From NCBI RefSeq assembly GCF_032452875.1, contig NW_026893684.1, positions 310,001 to 374,000 of the forward strand: DNA of 64,000 bases. Direction: 5' to 3'. Both the position numbers and the translations under genes were made by a program. The stretch is from Bos javanicus. Lineage: Eukaryota > Chordata > Mammalia > Artiodactyla > Bovidae. The notes beneath the pieces were generated by a model. That model did no database searches, was not told the origin of the DNA, and saw nothing but the letters and a program-made list of their open reading frames with translations. This document shows positions 49,768 to 61,160 of the stretch, in pieces (position 1 is the first letter of the stretch; every line of letters starts with the position of its first letter).

Positions 49768-51461
49768 CTTCAGGAGGCAATAATCAAAGAGCTGAGCAGG
49801 CACTAATCACTTGGCTAAGAGGGCACTAATCACGGAGAGGAGCAGGAAATCGTCAAGGAGCTGAGCAAACTGTAATGAAGTGGTTAAGCAGACTCTAAAC
49901 ACGTGACGCAGCAGGCTCTACACCCGTGACTGAGCAGACACAATTTGGGCAGCTCAGCAGACCCCAATGGTGCAGCTCAGCAGACACAAATGGTGCAGCT
50001 CAGCAGACACCAATCATACAGCTCAGCAGGCAATACTCATGGAGCTGAGCAGGCAGGAATCACTCAGCTCAGCAGGCAAAGATCAAGGAGCTGAGCAGAC
50101 TGCCATTAAGTGGCTAAGCAGACTCTAAACACGTGACTCAGCAGGCTTGACACCCGTGAATGAGCAGACACGAATCTTGCAGCCCAGCAGACAATACTCC
50201 TGGAGCTGAGCAGGCAGGAATCACGCAGTTCAGCAGACAGTAATCAAGGAGCTGAGCAGGCACGAATCACGCAGCTCAGCAGGCAATAATCCTGGAGCTG
50301 AGCAAGCAGGAATCACGCAGCTCAGCAGGCAATAATCAAGAAGCAGAGCAGGCAGGAATCAGGCAGCTCAGCAGCCAATAAGCAAGAAGCTAGCAGTCAG
50401 GAATCGCGCAGCTCAGCAGGCAATAATCATGGAGCTGAGCAGGCAGCAATCACACAGCTCAGCAGGCAAAGATCAAGGAGCTGAGCAGGCACGAATCTCG
50501 CAGCTCAGCTGGCAAAAATCAAGGAGCTGAGCAGACTGCCATTAAGTGGCTAAGCAGACTCTAAACACGTGACTCAGCAGGCTTGACACCCGTGACTGAG
50601 CAGACACATTTCTTGTAGCCCAACAGACAATACTCCTGGAGCTGAGCAGGCAGGAATCACGCAGCTCAGCAGACAGTAATCAAGGAGCTGAGCAGGCACG
50701 AATCACGCAGCTCAGCAGGCAATAATCCTGGAGCTGAGCAAGCAGGAATCACGCAGCTCAGCAGGCAATAATCAAGAAGCAGAGCAGGCAGGAATCAGGC
50801 AGCTCAGCAGCCAATAAGCAAGAAGCTAGCAGTCAGGAATCGCGCAGCTCAGCAGGCAATACTCACGGACCTGAGCAGGCAGGAATCACGCAACTTAGCA
50901 GGCAATAATAATTGGAGCTGAAGGCTGTAATGAACTGGATAAGCAGACTCTAATCACGTGATTCAGCCGGCTCCTCTCTGGGACTGAGCAGGCACTTATT
51001 ATGCAGCTCAGCAGGCAATAATCATGGAGCTGAGCAAACAGGAATCACGCAGCTCAGCAGGCAATAATCAAGAAGCTGAGCAGGCAGGAATCACGCAGCT
51101 CAGCAGGCAATAATCATGGAGCTGAGCAGACTGTAATGAAGTGGCTAAGCAGACTCTAATCACGTCACTCAGCCGGCTCCTAACCCGGTCTTGAGCAGGG
51201 ACTAATCACACAGCTGATCAGGCACGAGTCAGGCAGCTGAGCAGGGATTAAGCATGCAGCTGAGCAAGCGCTAATCCCTTGATTCAGCAGACCCTGATCA
51301 CGTGACTGAGCAGGCCCTGATCACGTGGCTGAGCATGCACTGATCACGTGACTGAGCATGCACTGATCACGTGACTGAGAGGCACTGATCACGTGACTGA
51401 GGGGCGCTGATCACGTGACTGAGAGGCGCTGATCACGTGGCTATCATGCACTGATCACGTG
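49768..51461. repeat. HOR 37 (class U, 1694 bp, 436-bp duplication)
   Basis: C2 occurs at 50098 and 50534. ACATTTCTTGTAGCCCAACAG near 50606 is shared with HOR 40. The run is short (51286-51461, 176 bp). CTCTGGGACTG near 50978 has lost two G. Confidence 0.92.
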
Positions 51462-53018
51462 CTTCAGGAGGCAATAATCAAAGAGCTGAGCAGGAACTAA
51501 TCACTTGGCTAAGAGGGCACTAATCACGGAGAGGAGCAGGAAATCGTCAAGGAGCTGAGCAAACTGTAATGAAGTGGTTAAGCAGACTCTAAACACGTGA
51601 CGCAGCAGGCTCTACACCCGTGACTGAGCAGACACAATTTGGGCAGCTCAGCAGACACCAATGGTGCAGCTCAGCAGACACAAATGGTGCAGCTCAGCAG
51701 ACACCAATCATGCAGCTCAGCAGGCAATACTCATGGAGCTGAGCAGGCAGGAATCACTCAGCTCAGCAGGCAAAGACCAAGGAGCTGAGCAGGCACGAAT
51801 CTCGCAGCTCAGCTGGCAAAAATCAAGGAGCTGAGCAGACTGCCATTAAGTGGCTAAGCAGACTCTAAACACGTGACTCAGCAGGCTTGACACCCGTGAC
51901 TGAGCACACACGAATCTTGCAGCCCAGCAGACAATACTCCTGGAGCTGAGCAGGCAGGAATCACGCAGCTCAGCAGACAGTAATCAAGGAGCTGAGCAGG
52001 CACGAATCACGCAGCTCAGCAGGCAATAATCCTGGAGCTGAGCAAGCAGGAATCACGCAGCTCAGCAGGCAATAATCAAGAAGCAGAGCAGGCAGGAATC
52101 AGGCAGCTCAGCAGGCAATAATCATGGAGCTGAGCTGGCAGGAATCACGCAACTCAGCAGGCAATACTCACGGACCTGAGCAGGCAGGAATCACGCAACT
52201 TAGCAGGCAATAATAATTGGAGCTGAAGGCTGTAATGAACTGGATAAGCAGACTCTAATCACGTGATTCAGCCGGCTCCTCTCTGGGGACGGAGCAGGCA
52301 CTTATTATGCAGCTCAGCAAGCAAAAATCATGGAGCTGAGCAAGCAGGAATCACGCAGCTCAGCAGGCAATAATCAAGGAAGCTGAGCAAACAGGAATCA
52401 CGCAGCTCAGCATGCAATAATCAAGAAGCTGAGCAGGCAGGAATCACGCAGCTCAGCAGGCAATAAATATGGAGCTGAGCAAGCAGGAATCACGCAGCTC
52501 AGCAGGCAATAATCAAGAAGCTGAGCAGGCAGGAATCACGCAGCTTAGCAGGCAATAATCATGGAGCTGAGCAGACTGTAATGAAGTGGCTAAGCAGACT
52601 CTAATCACGTCACTCAGCCGGCTCCTAACCCGGTCTTGAGCAGGCACTAATCACGCAGCTGAGCAGGGACTAATCACACAGCTGATCAGGCACGAGTCAC
52701 GCAGCTGAGCAGGGATTAAGCATGCAGCTGAGCAAGCGCTAATCCCTTGATTCAGCAGACCCTGATCACGTGACTGAGCAGGCCCTGATCACGTGGCTGA
52801 GCATGCACTGATCACGTGACTGAGCATGCACTGATCACGTGACTGAGAGGCACTGATCACGTGACTGAGAGGCACTGATCACGTGACTGAGCATGCACTG
52901 ATCACGTGACTGAGAGGCACTGATCACGTGACTGAGAGGCGCTGATCACGTGACTGAGGGGCGCTGATCACGTGACTGAGAGGCGCTGATCACGTGGCTA
53001 TCATGCACTGATCACGTG
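51462..53018. repeat. HOR 38 (class V, 1557 bp)
   Basis: V marker near 52286; AGCAGGAACTAATC in the anchor block (51491), shared with HOR 41; GACCAAGG near 51776. A dimer before C3 (the GCTAGCAGTCAG segment) is deleted, which offsets the two extra monomers before C2. Run at 52754-53018. Confidence 0.92.
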
Positions 53019-54573
53019 CTTCAGGAGGCAATAATCAAAGAGCTGAGCAGGCACTAATCACTTGGCTAAGAGGGCACTAATCACGGAGAGGAGCAGGAAA
53101 TCGTCAAGGAGCTGAGCAAACTGTAATGAAGTGGTTAAGCAGACTCTAAACACGTGATGCAGCAGGCTCTACACCCGTGACTGAGCAGACACAATTTGGG
53201 CAGCTCAGCAGACACCAATGGTGCAGCTCAGCAGACACAAATGGTGCAGCTCAGCAGACACCAATCATGCAGCTCAGCAGGCAATACTCATGGAGCTGAG
53301 CAGGCAGGAATCACTCAGCTCAGCAGGCAAAGATCAAGGAGCTGAGCAGACTGCCATTAAGTGGCTAAGCAGACTCTAAACACGTGACTCAGCAGGCTTG
53401 ACACCCGTGACTGAGCACACACGAATCTTGCAGCCCAGCAGACAATACTCCTGGAGCTGAGCAGGCAGGAATCACGCAGCTCAGCAGACAGTAATCAAGG
53501 AGCTGAGCAGGCACGAATCACGCAGCTCAGCAGGCAATAATCCTGGAGCTGAGCAAGCAGGAATCACGCAGCTCAGCAGGCAATAATCAAGAAGCAGAGC
53601 AGGCAGGAATCAGGCAGCTCAGCAGCCAATAAGCAAGAAGCTAGCAGTCAGGAATCGCGCAGCTCAGCAGGCAATAATCATAGAGCTGAGCTGGCAGGAA
53701 TCACGCAACTCAGCAGGCAATACTCACGGACCTGAGCAGGCAGGAATCACGCAACTTAGCAGGCAATAATAATTGGAGCTGAAGGCTGTAATGAACTGGA
53801 TAAGCAGACTCTAATCACGTGATTCAGCCGGCTCCTCTCTGGGACTGAGCAGGCACTTATTATGCAGCTCAGCAAGCAAAAATCATGGAGCTGAGCAAGC
53901 AGGAATCACGCAGCTCAGCAGGCAATAATCAAGGAAGCTGAGCAAACAGGAATCACGCAGCTCAGCATGCAATAATCAAGAAGCTGAGCAGGCAGGAATC
54001 ACGCAGCTCAGCAGGCAATAAATATGGAGCTGAGCAAGCAGGAATCACGCAGCTCAGCAGGCAATAATCAAGAAGCTGAGCAGGCAGGAATCACGCAGCT
54101 TAGCAGGCAATAATCATGGAGCTGAGCAGACTGTAATGAAGTGGCTAAGCAGACTCTAATCACGTCACTCAGCCGGCTCCTAACCCGGTCTTGAGCAGGC
54201 ACTAATCACGCAGCTGAGCAGGGACTAATCACACAGCTGATCAGGCACGAGTCACGCAGCTGAGCAGGGATTAAGCATGCAGCTGAGCAAGCGCTAATCC
54301 CTTGATTCAGCAGACCCTGATCACGTGACTGAGCAGGCCCTGATCACGTGGCTGAGCATGCACTGATCACGTGACTGAGCATGCACTGATCACGTGACTG
54401 AGAGGCACTGATCACGTGAGTGTGAGGCACTGATCACGTGACTGAGCATGCACTGATCACGTGACTGAGAGGCACTGATCACGTGACTGAGAGGCGCTGA
54501 TCACGTGACTGAGGGGCGCTGATCACGTGACTGAGAGGCGCTGATCACGTGGCTATCATGCACTGATCACGTG
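53019..54573. repeat. HOR 39 (class T, 1555 bp)
   Basis: GTGATGCAGC near 53156 and GTGAGTGTGAGG near 54417, a T variant with a further change. AATCATAGAGCTGAGCTGG near 53677 is shared with HOR 42. Run at 54309-54573. Confidence 0.92.
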
Positions 54574-56264
54574 CTTCAGGAGGCAATAATCAAAGAGCTG
54601 AGCAGGCACTAATCACTTGGCTAAGAGGGCACTAATCACGGAGAGGAGCAGGAAATCGTCAAGGAGCTGAGCAAACTGTAATGAAGTGGTTAAGCAGACT
54701 CTAAACACGTGACGCAGCAGGCTCTACACCCGTGACTGAGCAGACACAATTTGGGCAGCTCAGCAGACACCAATGGTGCAGCTCAGCAGACACAAATGGT
54801 GCAGCTCAGCAGACACCAATCATACAGCTCAGCAGGCAATACTCATGGAGCTGAGCAGGCAGGAATCACTCAGCTCAGCAGGCAAAGATCAAGGAGCTGA
54901 GCAGACTGCCATTAAGTGGCTAAGCAGACTCTAAACACGTGACTCAGCAGGCTTGACACCCGTGAATGAGCAGACACGAATCTTGCAGCCCAGCAGACAA
55001 TACTCCTGGAGCTGAGCAGGCAGGAATCACGCAGTTCAGCAGACAGTAATCAAGGAGCTGAGCAGGCACGAATCACGCAGCTCAGCAGGCAATAATCCTG
55101 GAGCTGAGCAAGCAGGAATCACGCAGCTCAGCAGGCAATAATCAAGAAGCAGAGCAGGCAGGAATCAGGCAGCTCAGCAGCCAATAAGCAAGAAGCTAGC
55201 AGTCAGGAATCGCGCAGCTCAGCAGGCAATAATCATGGAGCTGAGCAGGCAGCAATCACACAGCTCAGCAGGCAAAGATCAAGGAGCTGAGCAGGCACGA
55301 ATCTCGCAGCTCAGCTGGCAAATAATAGGAGCTGAGCAGACTGCCATTAAGTGGCTAAGCAGACTCTAAACACGTGACTCAGCAGGCTTGACACCCGTGA
55401 CTGAGCAGACACATTTCTTGTAGCCCAACAGACAATACTCCTGAGCTGAGCAGCAGGAATCACGCAGCTCAGCAGACAGTAATCAAGGAGCTGAGCAGGC
55501 ACGAATCACGCAGCTCAGCAGGCAATAATCCTGGAGCTGAGCAAGCAGGAATCACGCAGCTCAGCAGGCAATAATCAAGAAGCAGAGCAGGCAGGAATCA
55601 GGCAGCTCAGCAGCCAATAAGCAAGAAGCTAGCAGTCAGGAATCGCGCAGCTCAGCAGGCAATACTCACGGACCTGAGCAGGCAGGAATCACGCAACTTA
55701 GCAGGCAATAATAATGGAGCTGAAGGCTGTAATGAACTGGATAAGCAGACTCTAATCACGTGATTCAGCCGGCTCCTCTCTGGGGACTGAGCAGGCACTT
55801 ATTATGCAGCTCAGCAGGCAATAATCATGGAGCTGAGCAAACAGGAATCACGCAGCTCAGCAGGCAATAATCAAGAAGCTGAGCAGGCAGGAATCACGCA
55901 GCTCAGCAGGCAATAATCATGGAGCTGAGCAGACTGTAATGAAGTGGCTAAGCAGACTCTAATCACGTCACTCAGCCGGCTCCTAACCCGGTCTTGAGCA
56001 GGGACTAATCACACAGCTGATCAGGCACGAGTCAGGCAGCTGAGCAGGGATTAAGCATGCAGCTGAGCAAGCGCTAATCCCTTGATTCAGCAGACCCTGA
56101 TCACGTGACTGAGCAGGCCCTGATCACGTGGCTGAGCATGCACTGATCACGTGACTGAGCATGCACTGATCACGTGACTGAGAGGCACTGATCACGTGAC
56201 TGAGGGGCGCTGATCACGTGACTGAGAGGCGCTGATCACGTGGCTATCATGCACTGATCACGTG
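54574..56264. repeat. HOR 40 (class U, 1691 bp, 436-bp-type duplication)
   Basis: C2 occurs at 54904 and 55339 (435 bp). Several small losses cluster in the second half: GGCAAATAATAGGAGC near 55318, CTCCTGAGCTGAGCAGCAGG near 55439, and AATAATGGAGC before C3. Run at 56089-56264 (176 bp). Confidence 0.92.
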
Positions 56265-57820
56265 CTTCAGGAGGCAATAATCAAAGAGCTGAGCAGGAAC
56301 TAATCACTTGGCTAAGAGGGCACTAATCACGGAGAGGAGCAGGAAATCGTCAAGGAGCTGAGCAAACTGTAATGAAGTGGTTAAGCAGACTCTAAACACG
56401 TGACGCAGCAGGCTCTACACCCGTGACTGAGCAGACACAATTTGGGCAGCTCAGCAGACACCAATGGTGCAGCTCAGCAGACACAAATGGTGCAGCTCAG
56501 CAGACACCAATCATGCAGCTCAGCAGGCAATACTCATGGAGCTGAGCAGGCAGGAATCACTCAGCTCAGCAGGCAAAGACCAAGGAGCTGAGCAGGCACG
56601 AATCTCGCAGCTCAGCTGGCAAAAATCAAGGAGCTGAGCAGACTGCCATTAAGTGGCTAAGCAGACTCTAAACACGTGACTCAGCAGGCTTGACACCCGT
56701 GACTGAGCACACACGAATCTTGCAGCCCAGCAGACAATACTCCTGGAGCTGAGCAGGCAGGAATCACGCAGCTCAGCAGACAGTAATCAAGGAGCTGAGC
56801 AGGCACGAATCACGCAGCTCAGCAGGCATTAATCCTGGAGCTGAGCAAGCAGGAATCACGCAGCTCAGCAGGCAATAATCAAGAAGCAGAGCAGGCAGGA
56901 ATCAGGCAGCTCAGCAGGCAATAATCATGGAGCTGAGCTGGCAGGAATCACGCAACTCAGCAGGCAATACTCACGGACCTGAGCAGGCAGGAATCACGCA
57001 ACTTAGCAGGCAATAATAATTGGAGCTGAAGGCTGTAATGAACTGGATAAGCAGACTCTAATCACGTGATTCAGCCGGCTCCTCTCTGGGACGGAGCAGG
57101 CACTTATTATGCAGCTCAGCAAGCAAAAATCATGGAGCTGAGCAAGCAGGAATCACGCAGCTCAGCAGGCAATAATCAAGGAAGCTGAGCAAACAGGAAT
57201 CACGCAGCTCAGCATGCAATAATCAAGAAGCTGAGCAGGCAGGAATCACGCAGCTCAGCAGGCAATAAATATGGAGCTGAGCAAGCAGGAATCACGCAGC
57301 TCAGCAGGCAATAATCAAGAAGCTGAGCAGGCAGGAATCACGCAGCTTAGCAGGCAATAATCATGGAGCTGAGCAGACTGTAATGAAGTGGCTAAGCAGA
57401 CTCTAATCACGTCACTCAGCCGGCTCCTAACCCGGTCTTGAGCAGGCACTAATCACGCAGCTGAGCAGGGACTAATCACACAGCTGATCAGGCACGAGTC
57501 ACGCAGCTGAGCAGGGATTAAGCATGCAGCTGAGCAAGCGCTAATCCCTTGATTCAGCAGACCCTGATCACGTGACTGAGCAGGCCCTGATCACGTGGCT
57601 GAGCATGCACTGATCACGTGACTGAGCATGCACTGATCACGTGACTGAGAGGCACTGATCACGTGACTGAGAGGCACTGATCACGTGACTGAGCATGCAC
57701 TGATCACGTGACTGAGAGGCACTGATCACGTGACTGAGAGGCGCTGATCACGTGACTGAGGGGCGCTGATCACGTGACTGAGAGGCGCTGATCACGTGGC
57801 TATCATGCACTGATCACGTG
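56265..57820. repeat. HOR 41 (class V, 1556 bp)
   Basis: Same structure as HOR 38 at about +4803, including AGCAGGAACTAATC and GACCAAGG. GGCATTAATCCTGG near 56825 is private. Run at 57556-57820. Confidence 0.92.
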
Positions 57821-58008
57821 CTTCAGGAGGCAATAATCAAAGAGCTGAGCAGGCACTAATCACTTGGCTAAGAGGGCACTAATCACGGAGAGGAGCAGGA
57901 AATCGTCAAGGAGCTGAGCAAACTGTAATGAAGTGGTTAAGCAGACTCTAAACACGTGATGCAGCAGGCTCTACACCCGTGACTGAGCAGACACAATTTG
58001 GGCAGCTC
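57821..58008. repeat. Anchor block of the reference HOR
   Basis: This 188-bp block opens with CTTCAGGAGGCAATAATC, then AATCACTTGGCTAAGAGG and GGAGAGGAGCAGGAAATCG, and ends with C1. It occurs once per HOR with only scattered substitutions in all 46 copies seen, and is the most constant part of the unit. Confidence 0.9.
57917..58008. repeat. Cassette C1 (four monomers, 92 bp)
   Basis: Monomers in order have cores CTGTAATGAAGTGGTTA, CTCTAAACACGTGATGC, GGCTCTACACCCGTGACTG and CACAATTTGGGCAGCTC. C2, C3 and C4 repeat this order with diverged bases. Confidence 0.88.
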
Positions 58009-58146
58009 AGCAGACACCAATGGTGCAGCTCAGCAGACACAAATGGTGCAGCTCAGCAGACACCAATCATGCAGCTCAGCAGGCAATACTCATGGAGCTG
58101 AGCAGGCAGGAATCACTCAGCTCAGCAGGCAAAGATCAAGGAGCTG

Positions 58147-58238
58147 AGCAGACTGCCATTAAGTGGCTAAGCAGACTCTAAACACGTGACTCAGCAGGCT
58201 TGACACCCGTGACTGAGCACACACGAATCTTGCAGCCC
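58147..58238. repeat. Cassette C2 (92 bp)
   Basis: Cores are CTGCCATTAAGTGGCTA, CTCTAAACACGTGACTC, GGCTTGACACCCGTGACTG and CACGAATCTTGCAGCCC. It starts 230 bp (ten monomers) after C1. This cassette is the one tandemly duplicated in class U units. Confidence 0.88.
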
Positions 58239-58583
58239 AGCAGACAATACTCCTGGAGCTGAGCAGGCAGGAATCACGCAGCTCAGCAGACAGTAATCAA
58301 GGAGCTGAGCAGGCACGAATCACGCAGCTCAGCAGGCAATAATCCTGGAGCTGAGCAAGCAGGAATCACGCAGCTCAGCAGGCAACAATCAAGAAGCAGA
58401 GCAGGCAGGAATCAGGCAGCTCAGCAGCCAATAAGCAAGAAGCTAGCAGTCAGGAATCGCGCAGCTCAGCAGGCAATAATCATAGAGCTGAGCTGGCAGG
58501 AATCACGCAACTCAGCAGGCAATACTCACGGACCTGAGCAGGCAGGAATCACGCAACTTAGCAGGCAATAATAATTGGAGCTG

Positions 58584-58673
58584 AAGGCTGTAATGAACTG
58601 GATAAGCAGACTCTAATCACGTGATTCAGCCGGCTCCTCTCTGGGGACTGAGCAGGCACTTATAATGCAGCTC
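58584..58673. repeat. Cassette C3 (90 bp, first monomer shortened)
   Basis: Cores are GGCTGTAATGAACTGGATA, CTCTAATCACGTGATTC, GGCTCCTCTCTGGGGACTG and CACTTATAATGCAGCTC (CACTTATTATG in nearly all other copies). The first monomer has lost two bases, and this is fixed across units. It starts 437 bp after C2. Confidence 0.88.
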
Positions 58674-58927
58674 AGCAAGCAAAAATCATGGAGCTGAGCA
58701 AGCAGGAATCACGCAGCTCAGCAGGCAATAATCAAGGAAGCTGAGCAAACAGGAATCACGCAGCTCAGCATGCAATAATCAAGAAGCTGAGCAGGCAGGA
58801 ATCACGCAGCTCAGCAGGCAATAAATATGGAGCTGAGCAAGCAGGAATCACGCAGCTCAGCAGGCAATAATCAAGAAGCTGAGCAGGCAGGAATCACGCA
58901 GCTTAGCAGGCAATAATCATGGAGCTG
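58674..58927. repeat. Alternating dimer block (46-bp repeats) with short inverted repeats
   Basis: Monomers ending CGCAGCTC alternate with monomers ending GAGCTG, or GAAGCTG in some. At each boundary the pair GCTCAGC and GCTGAGC are reverse complements separated by about 16 nt, giving a possible 7-bp stem. Equivalent blocks occur in nearly every HOR and differ mainly in dimer number. Confidence 0.85.
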
Positions 58928-59019
58928 AGCAGACTGTAATGAAGTGGCTAAGCAGACTCTAATCACGTCACTCAGCCGGCTCCTAACCCGGTCCTGAGCA
59001 GGCACTAATCACGCAGCTG
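58928..59019. repeat. Cassette C4 (92 bp)
   Basis: Cores are CTGTAATGAAGTGGCTA, CTCTAATCACGTCACTC, GGCTCCTAACCCGGTCCTG and CACTAATCACGCAGCTG. The E-box of the second monomer is broken to CACGTC in right-domain units and to CACGAC in P-type units. Confidence 0.88.
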
Positions 59020-59111
59020 AGCAGGGACTAATCACACAGCTGATCAGGCACGAGTCACGCAGCTGAGCAGGGATTAAGCATGCAGCTGAGCAAGCGCTAA
59101 TCCCTTGATTC

Positions 59112-59376
59112 AGCAGACCCTGATCACGTGACTGAGCAGGCCCTGATCACGTGGCTGAGCATGCACTGATCACGTGACTGAGCATGCACTGATCACGTGA
59201 CTGAGAGGCACTGATCACGTGAGTGAGAGGCACTGATCACGTGACTGAGCATGCACTGATCACGTGACTGAGAGGCACTGATCACGTGACTGAGAGGCGC
59301 TGATCACGTGACTGAGGGGCGCTGATCACGTGACTGAGAGGCGCTGATCACGTGGCTATCATGCACTGATCACGTG
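59112..59376. repeat. E-box run of the reference HOR (265 bp)
   Basis: Twelve monomers of 22-23 bp, each with GATCACGTG, mostly within TGATCACGTGACTGAG. Monomers beginning AGAGGC or AGGGGC have lost one base compared with those beginning AGCATGC. The run ends CACGTGGCTATCATGCACTG followed by a last CACGTG just before the next anchor. TCACGTGA is a perfect 8-bp palindrome. It contains the bHLH E-box CACGTG and fits the yeast CDEI consensus RTCACRTG. Binding in the host is unknown. Confidence 0.9.
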
Positions 59377-61160
59377 CTTCAGGAGGCAATAATCAAAGAG
59401 CTGAGCAGGCACTAATCACTTGGCTAAGAGGGCACTAATCACGGAGAGGAGCAGGAAATCGTCAAGGAGCTGAGCAAACTGTAATGAAGTGGTTAAGCAG
59501 ACTCTAAACACGTGACGCAGCAGGCTCTACACCCGTGACTGAGCAGACACAATTTGGGCAGCTCAGCAGACACCAATGGTGCAGCTCAGCAGACACAAAT
59601 GGTGCAGCTCAGCAGACACCAATCATACAGCTCAGCAGGCAATACTCATGGAGCTGAGCAGGCAGGAATCACTCAGCTCAGCAGGCAAAGATCAAGGAGC
59701 TGAGCAGACTGCCATTAAGTGGCTAAGCAGACTCTAAACACGTGACTCAGCAGGCTTGACACCCGTGAATGAGCAGACACGAATCTTGCAGCCCAGCAGA
59801 CAATACTCCTGGAGCTGAGCAGGCAGGAATCACGCAGTTCAGCAGACAGTAATCAAGGAGCTGAGCAGGCACGAATCACGCAGCTCAGCAGGCAATAATC
59901 CTGGAGCTGAGCAAGCAGGAATCACGCAGCTCAGCAGGCAATAATCAAGAAGCAGAGCAGGCAGGAATCAGGCAGCTCAGCAGCCAATAAGCAAGAAGCT
60001 AGCAGTCAGGAATCGCGCAGCTCAGCAGGCAATAATCATGGAGCTGAGCAGGCAGCAATCACACAGCTCAGCAGGCAAAGATCAAGGAGCTGAGCAGGCA
60101 CGAATCTCGCAGCTCAGCTGGCAAAAATCAAGGAGCTGAGCAGACTGCCATTAAGTGGATAAGCAGACTCTAAACACGTGACTCAGCAGGCTTGACACCC
60201 GTGACTGAGCAGCACATTTCTTGCAGCCCAACAGACAATACTCCTGGAGCTGAGCAGGCAGGAATCACACACCTCAGCAGACAGTAATCAAGGAGCTGAG
60301 CAGGCACGAATCACGGAGCTCAGCAGGCAATAATCCTGGAGCTGAGCAAGCAGGAATCACGCAGCTCAGCAGGCAATAATCAAGAAGCAGAGCAGGCAGG
60401 AATCAGGCAGCTCAGCAGCCAATAAGCAAGAAGCTGAGCAGTCAGGAATCGCGCAGCTCAGCAGGCAATACTCACGGACCTGAGCAGGCAGGAATCACGC
60501 AGCTTAGCAGGCAATAATAATGGAGCTGAAGGCTGTAATGAACTGGATAAGCAGACTCTAATCACGTGATTCAGCCGGCTCCTCTCTGGGGACTGAGCAG
60601 GCACTTATTATGCAGCTCAGCAGGCAATAATCATGGAGCTGAGCAAACAGGAATCACGCAGCTCAGCAGGCAATAATCAAGAAGCTGAGCAGGCAGGAAT
60701 CACGCAGCTCAGCAGGCAATAATCATGGAGCTGAGCAGACTGTAATGAAGTGGCTAAGCAGACTCTAATCACGTCACTCAGCCGGCTCCTAACCCGGTCT
60801 TGAGCAGGGACTAATCACACAGCTGATCAGGCACGAGTCAGGCAGCTGAGCAGGGATTAAGCATGCAGCTGAGCAAGCGCTAATCCCTTGATTCAGCAGA
60901 CCCTGATCACGTGACTGAGCAGGCCCTGATCACGTGGCTGAGCATGCACTGATCACGTGACTGAGCATGCACTGATCACGTAACTGAGAGGCACTGATCA
61001 CGTGACTGAGAGGCACTGATCACGTAACTGAGCATGCACTGATCACGTGACTGAGCAGGCACTGATCACGTGACTGAGAGGCGCTGATCACGTGACTGAG
61101 GGGCGCTGATCACGTGACTGAGAGGCGCTGATCACGTGGCTATCATGCACTGATCACGTG
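59377..61160. repeat. HOR 43 (class U, 1784 bp, 436-bp duplication)
   Basis: C2 occurs at 59707 and 60143. CATACAGCTC is near 59626, and CACGTAACTG occurs near 60978 and 61024. The usual GCTAGCAGTCAG is GCTGAGCAGTCAG near 60433. The run at 60895-61160 includes an AGCAGGCACTG monomer rarely used there. Confidence 0.92.

Larger units (their letters stand above)
57821..59376. repeat. HOR 42 (class T, 1556 bp, reference unit)
   Basis: I parsed this unit fully by eye into about 68 monomers of 22-24 bp. In order: anchor block 57821-58008; three near-identical AGCAGACAC monomers 58009-58077; cassette C2 58147-58238; dimers; C3 58584-58673; dimers; C4 58928-59019; six mixed monomers; E-box run 59112-59376. 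C1 (57917-58008) lies inside the anchor block. By hand count it has 15 CACGTG sites. Confidence 0.93.
33777..61160. repeat. Right domain: T-U-V super-repeat array
   Basis: Eighteen HORs follow a three-unit rhythm. T is marked by GTGATGCAGCAGG early in the unit and, in most copies, CACGTGAGTG in the E-box run. U is marked by CATACAGCTC, CACGTAACTG and/or a 436-bp internal duplication. V is marked by GGACGGAGCAGG in C3. Trimers start at 35333, 40366, 44780 (T and U fused), 48213, 53019 and 57821, with periods of 5033, 4414, 3433, 4806, 4802 and about 4575 bp. The unit at 33777 is a lone T-like unit. Confidence 0.85.
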
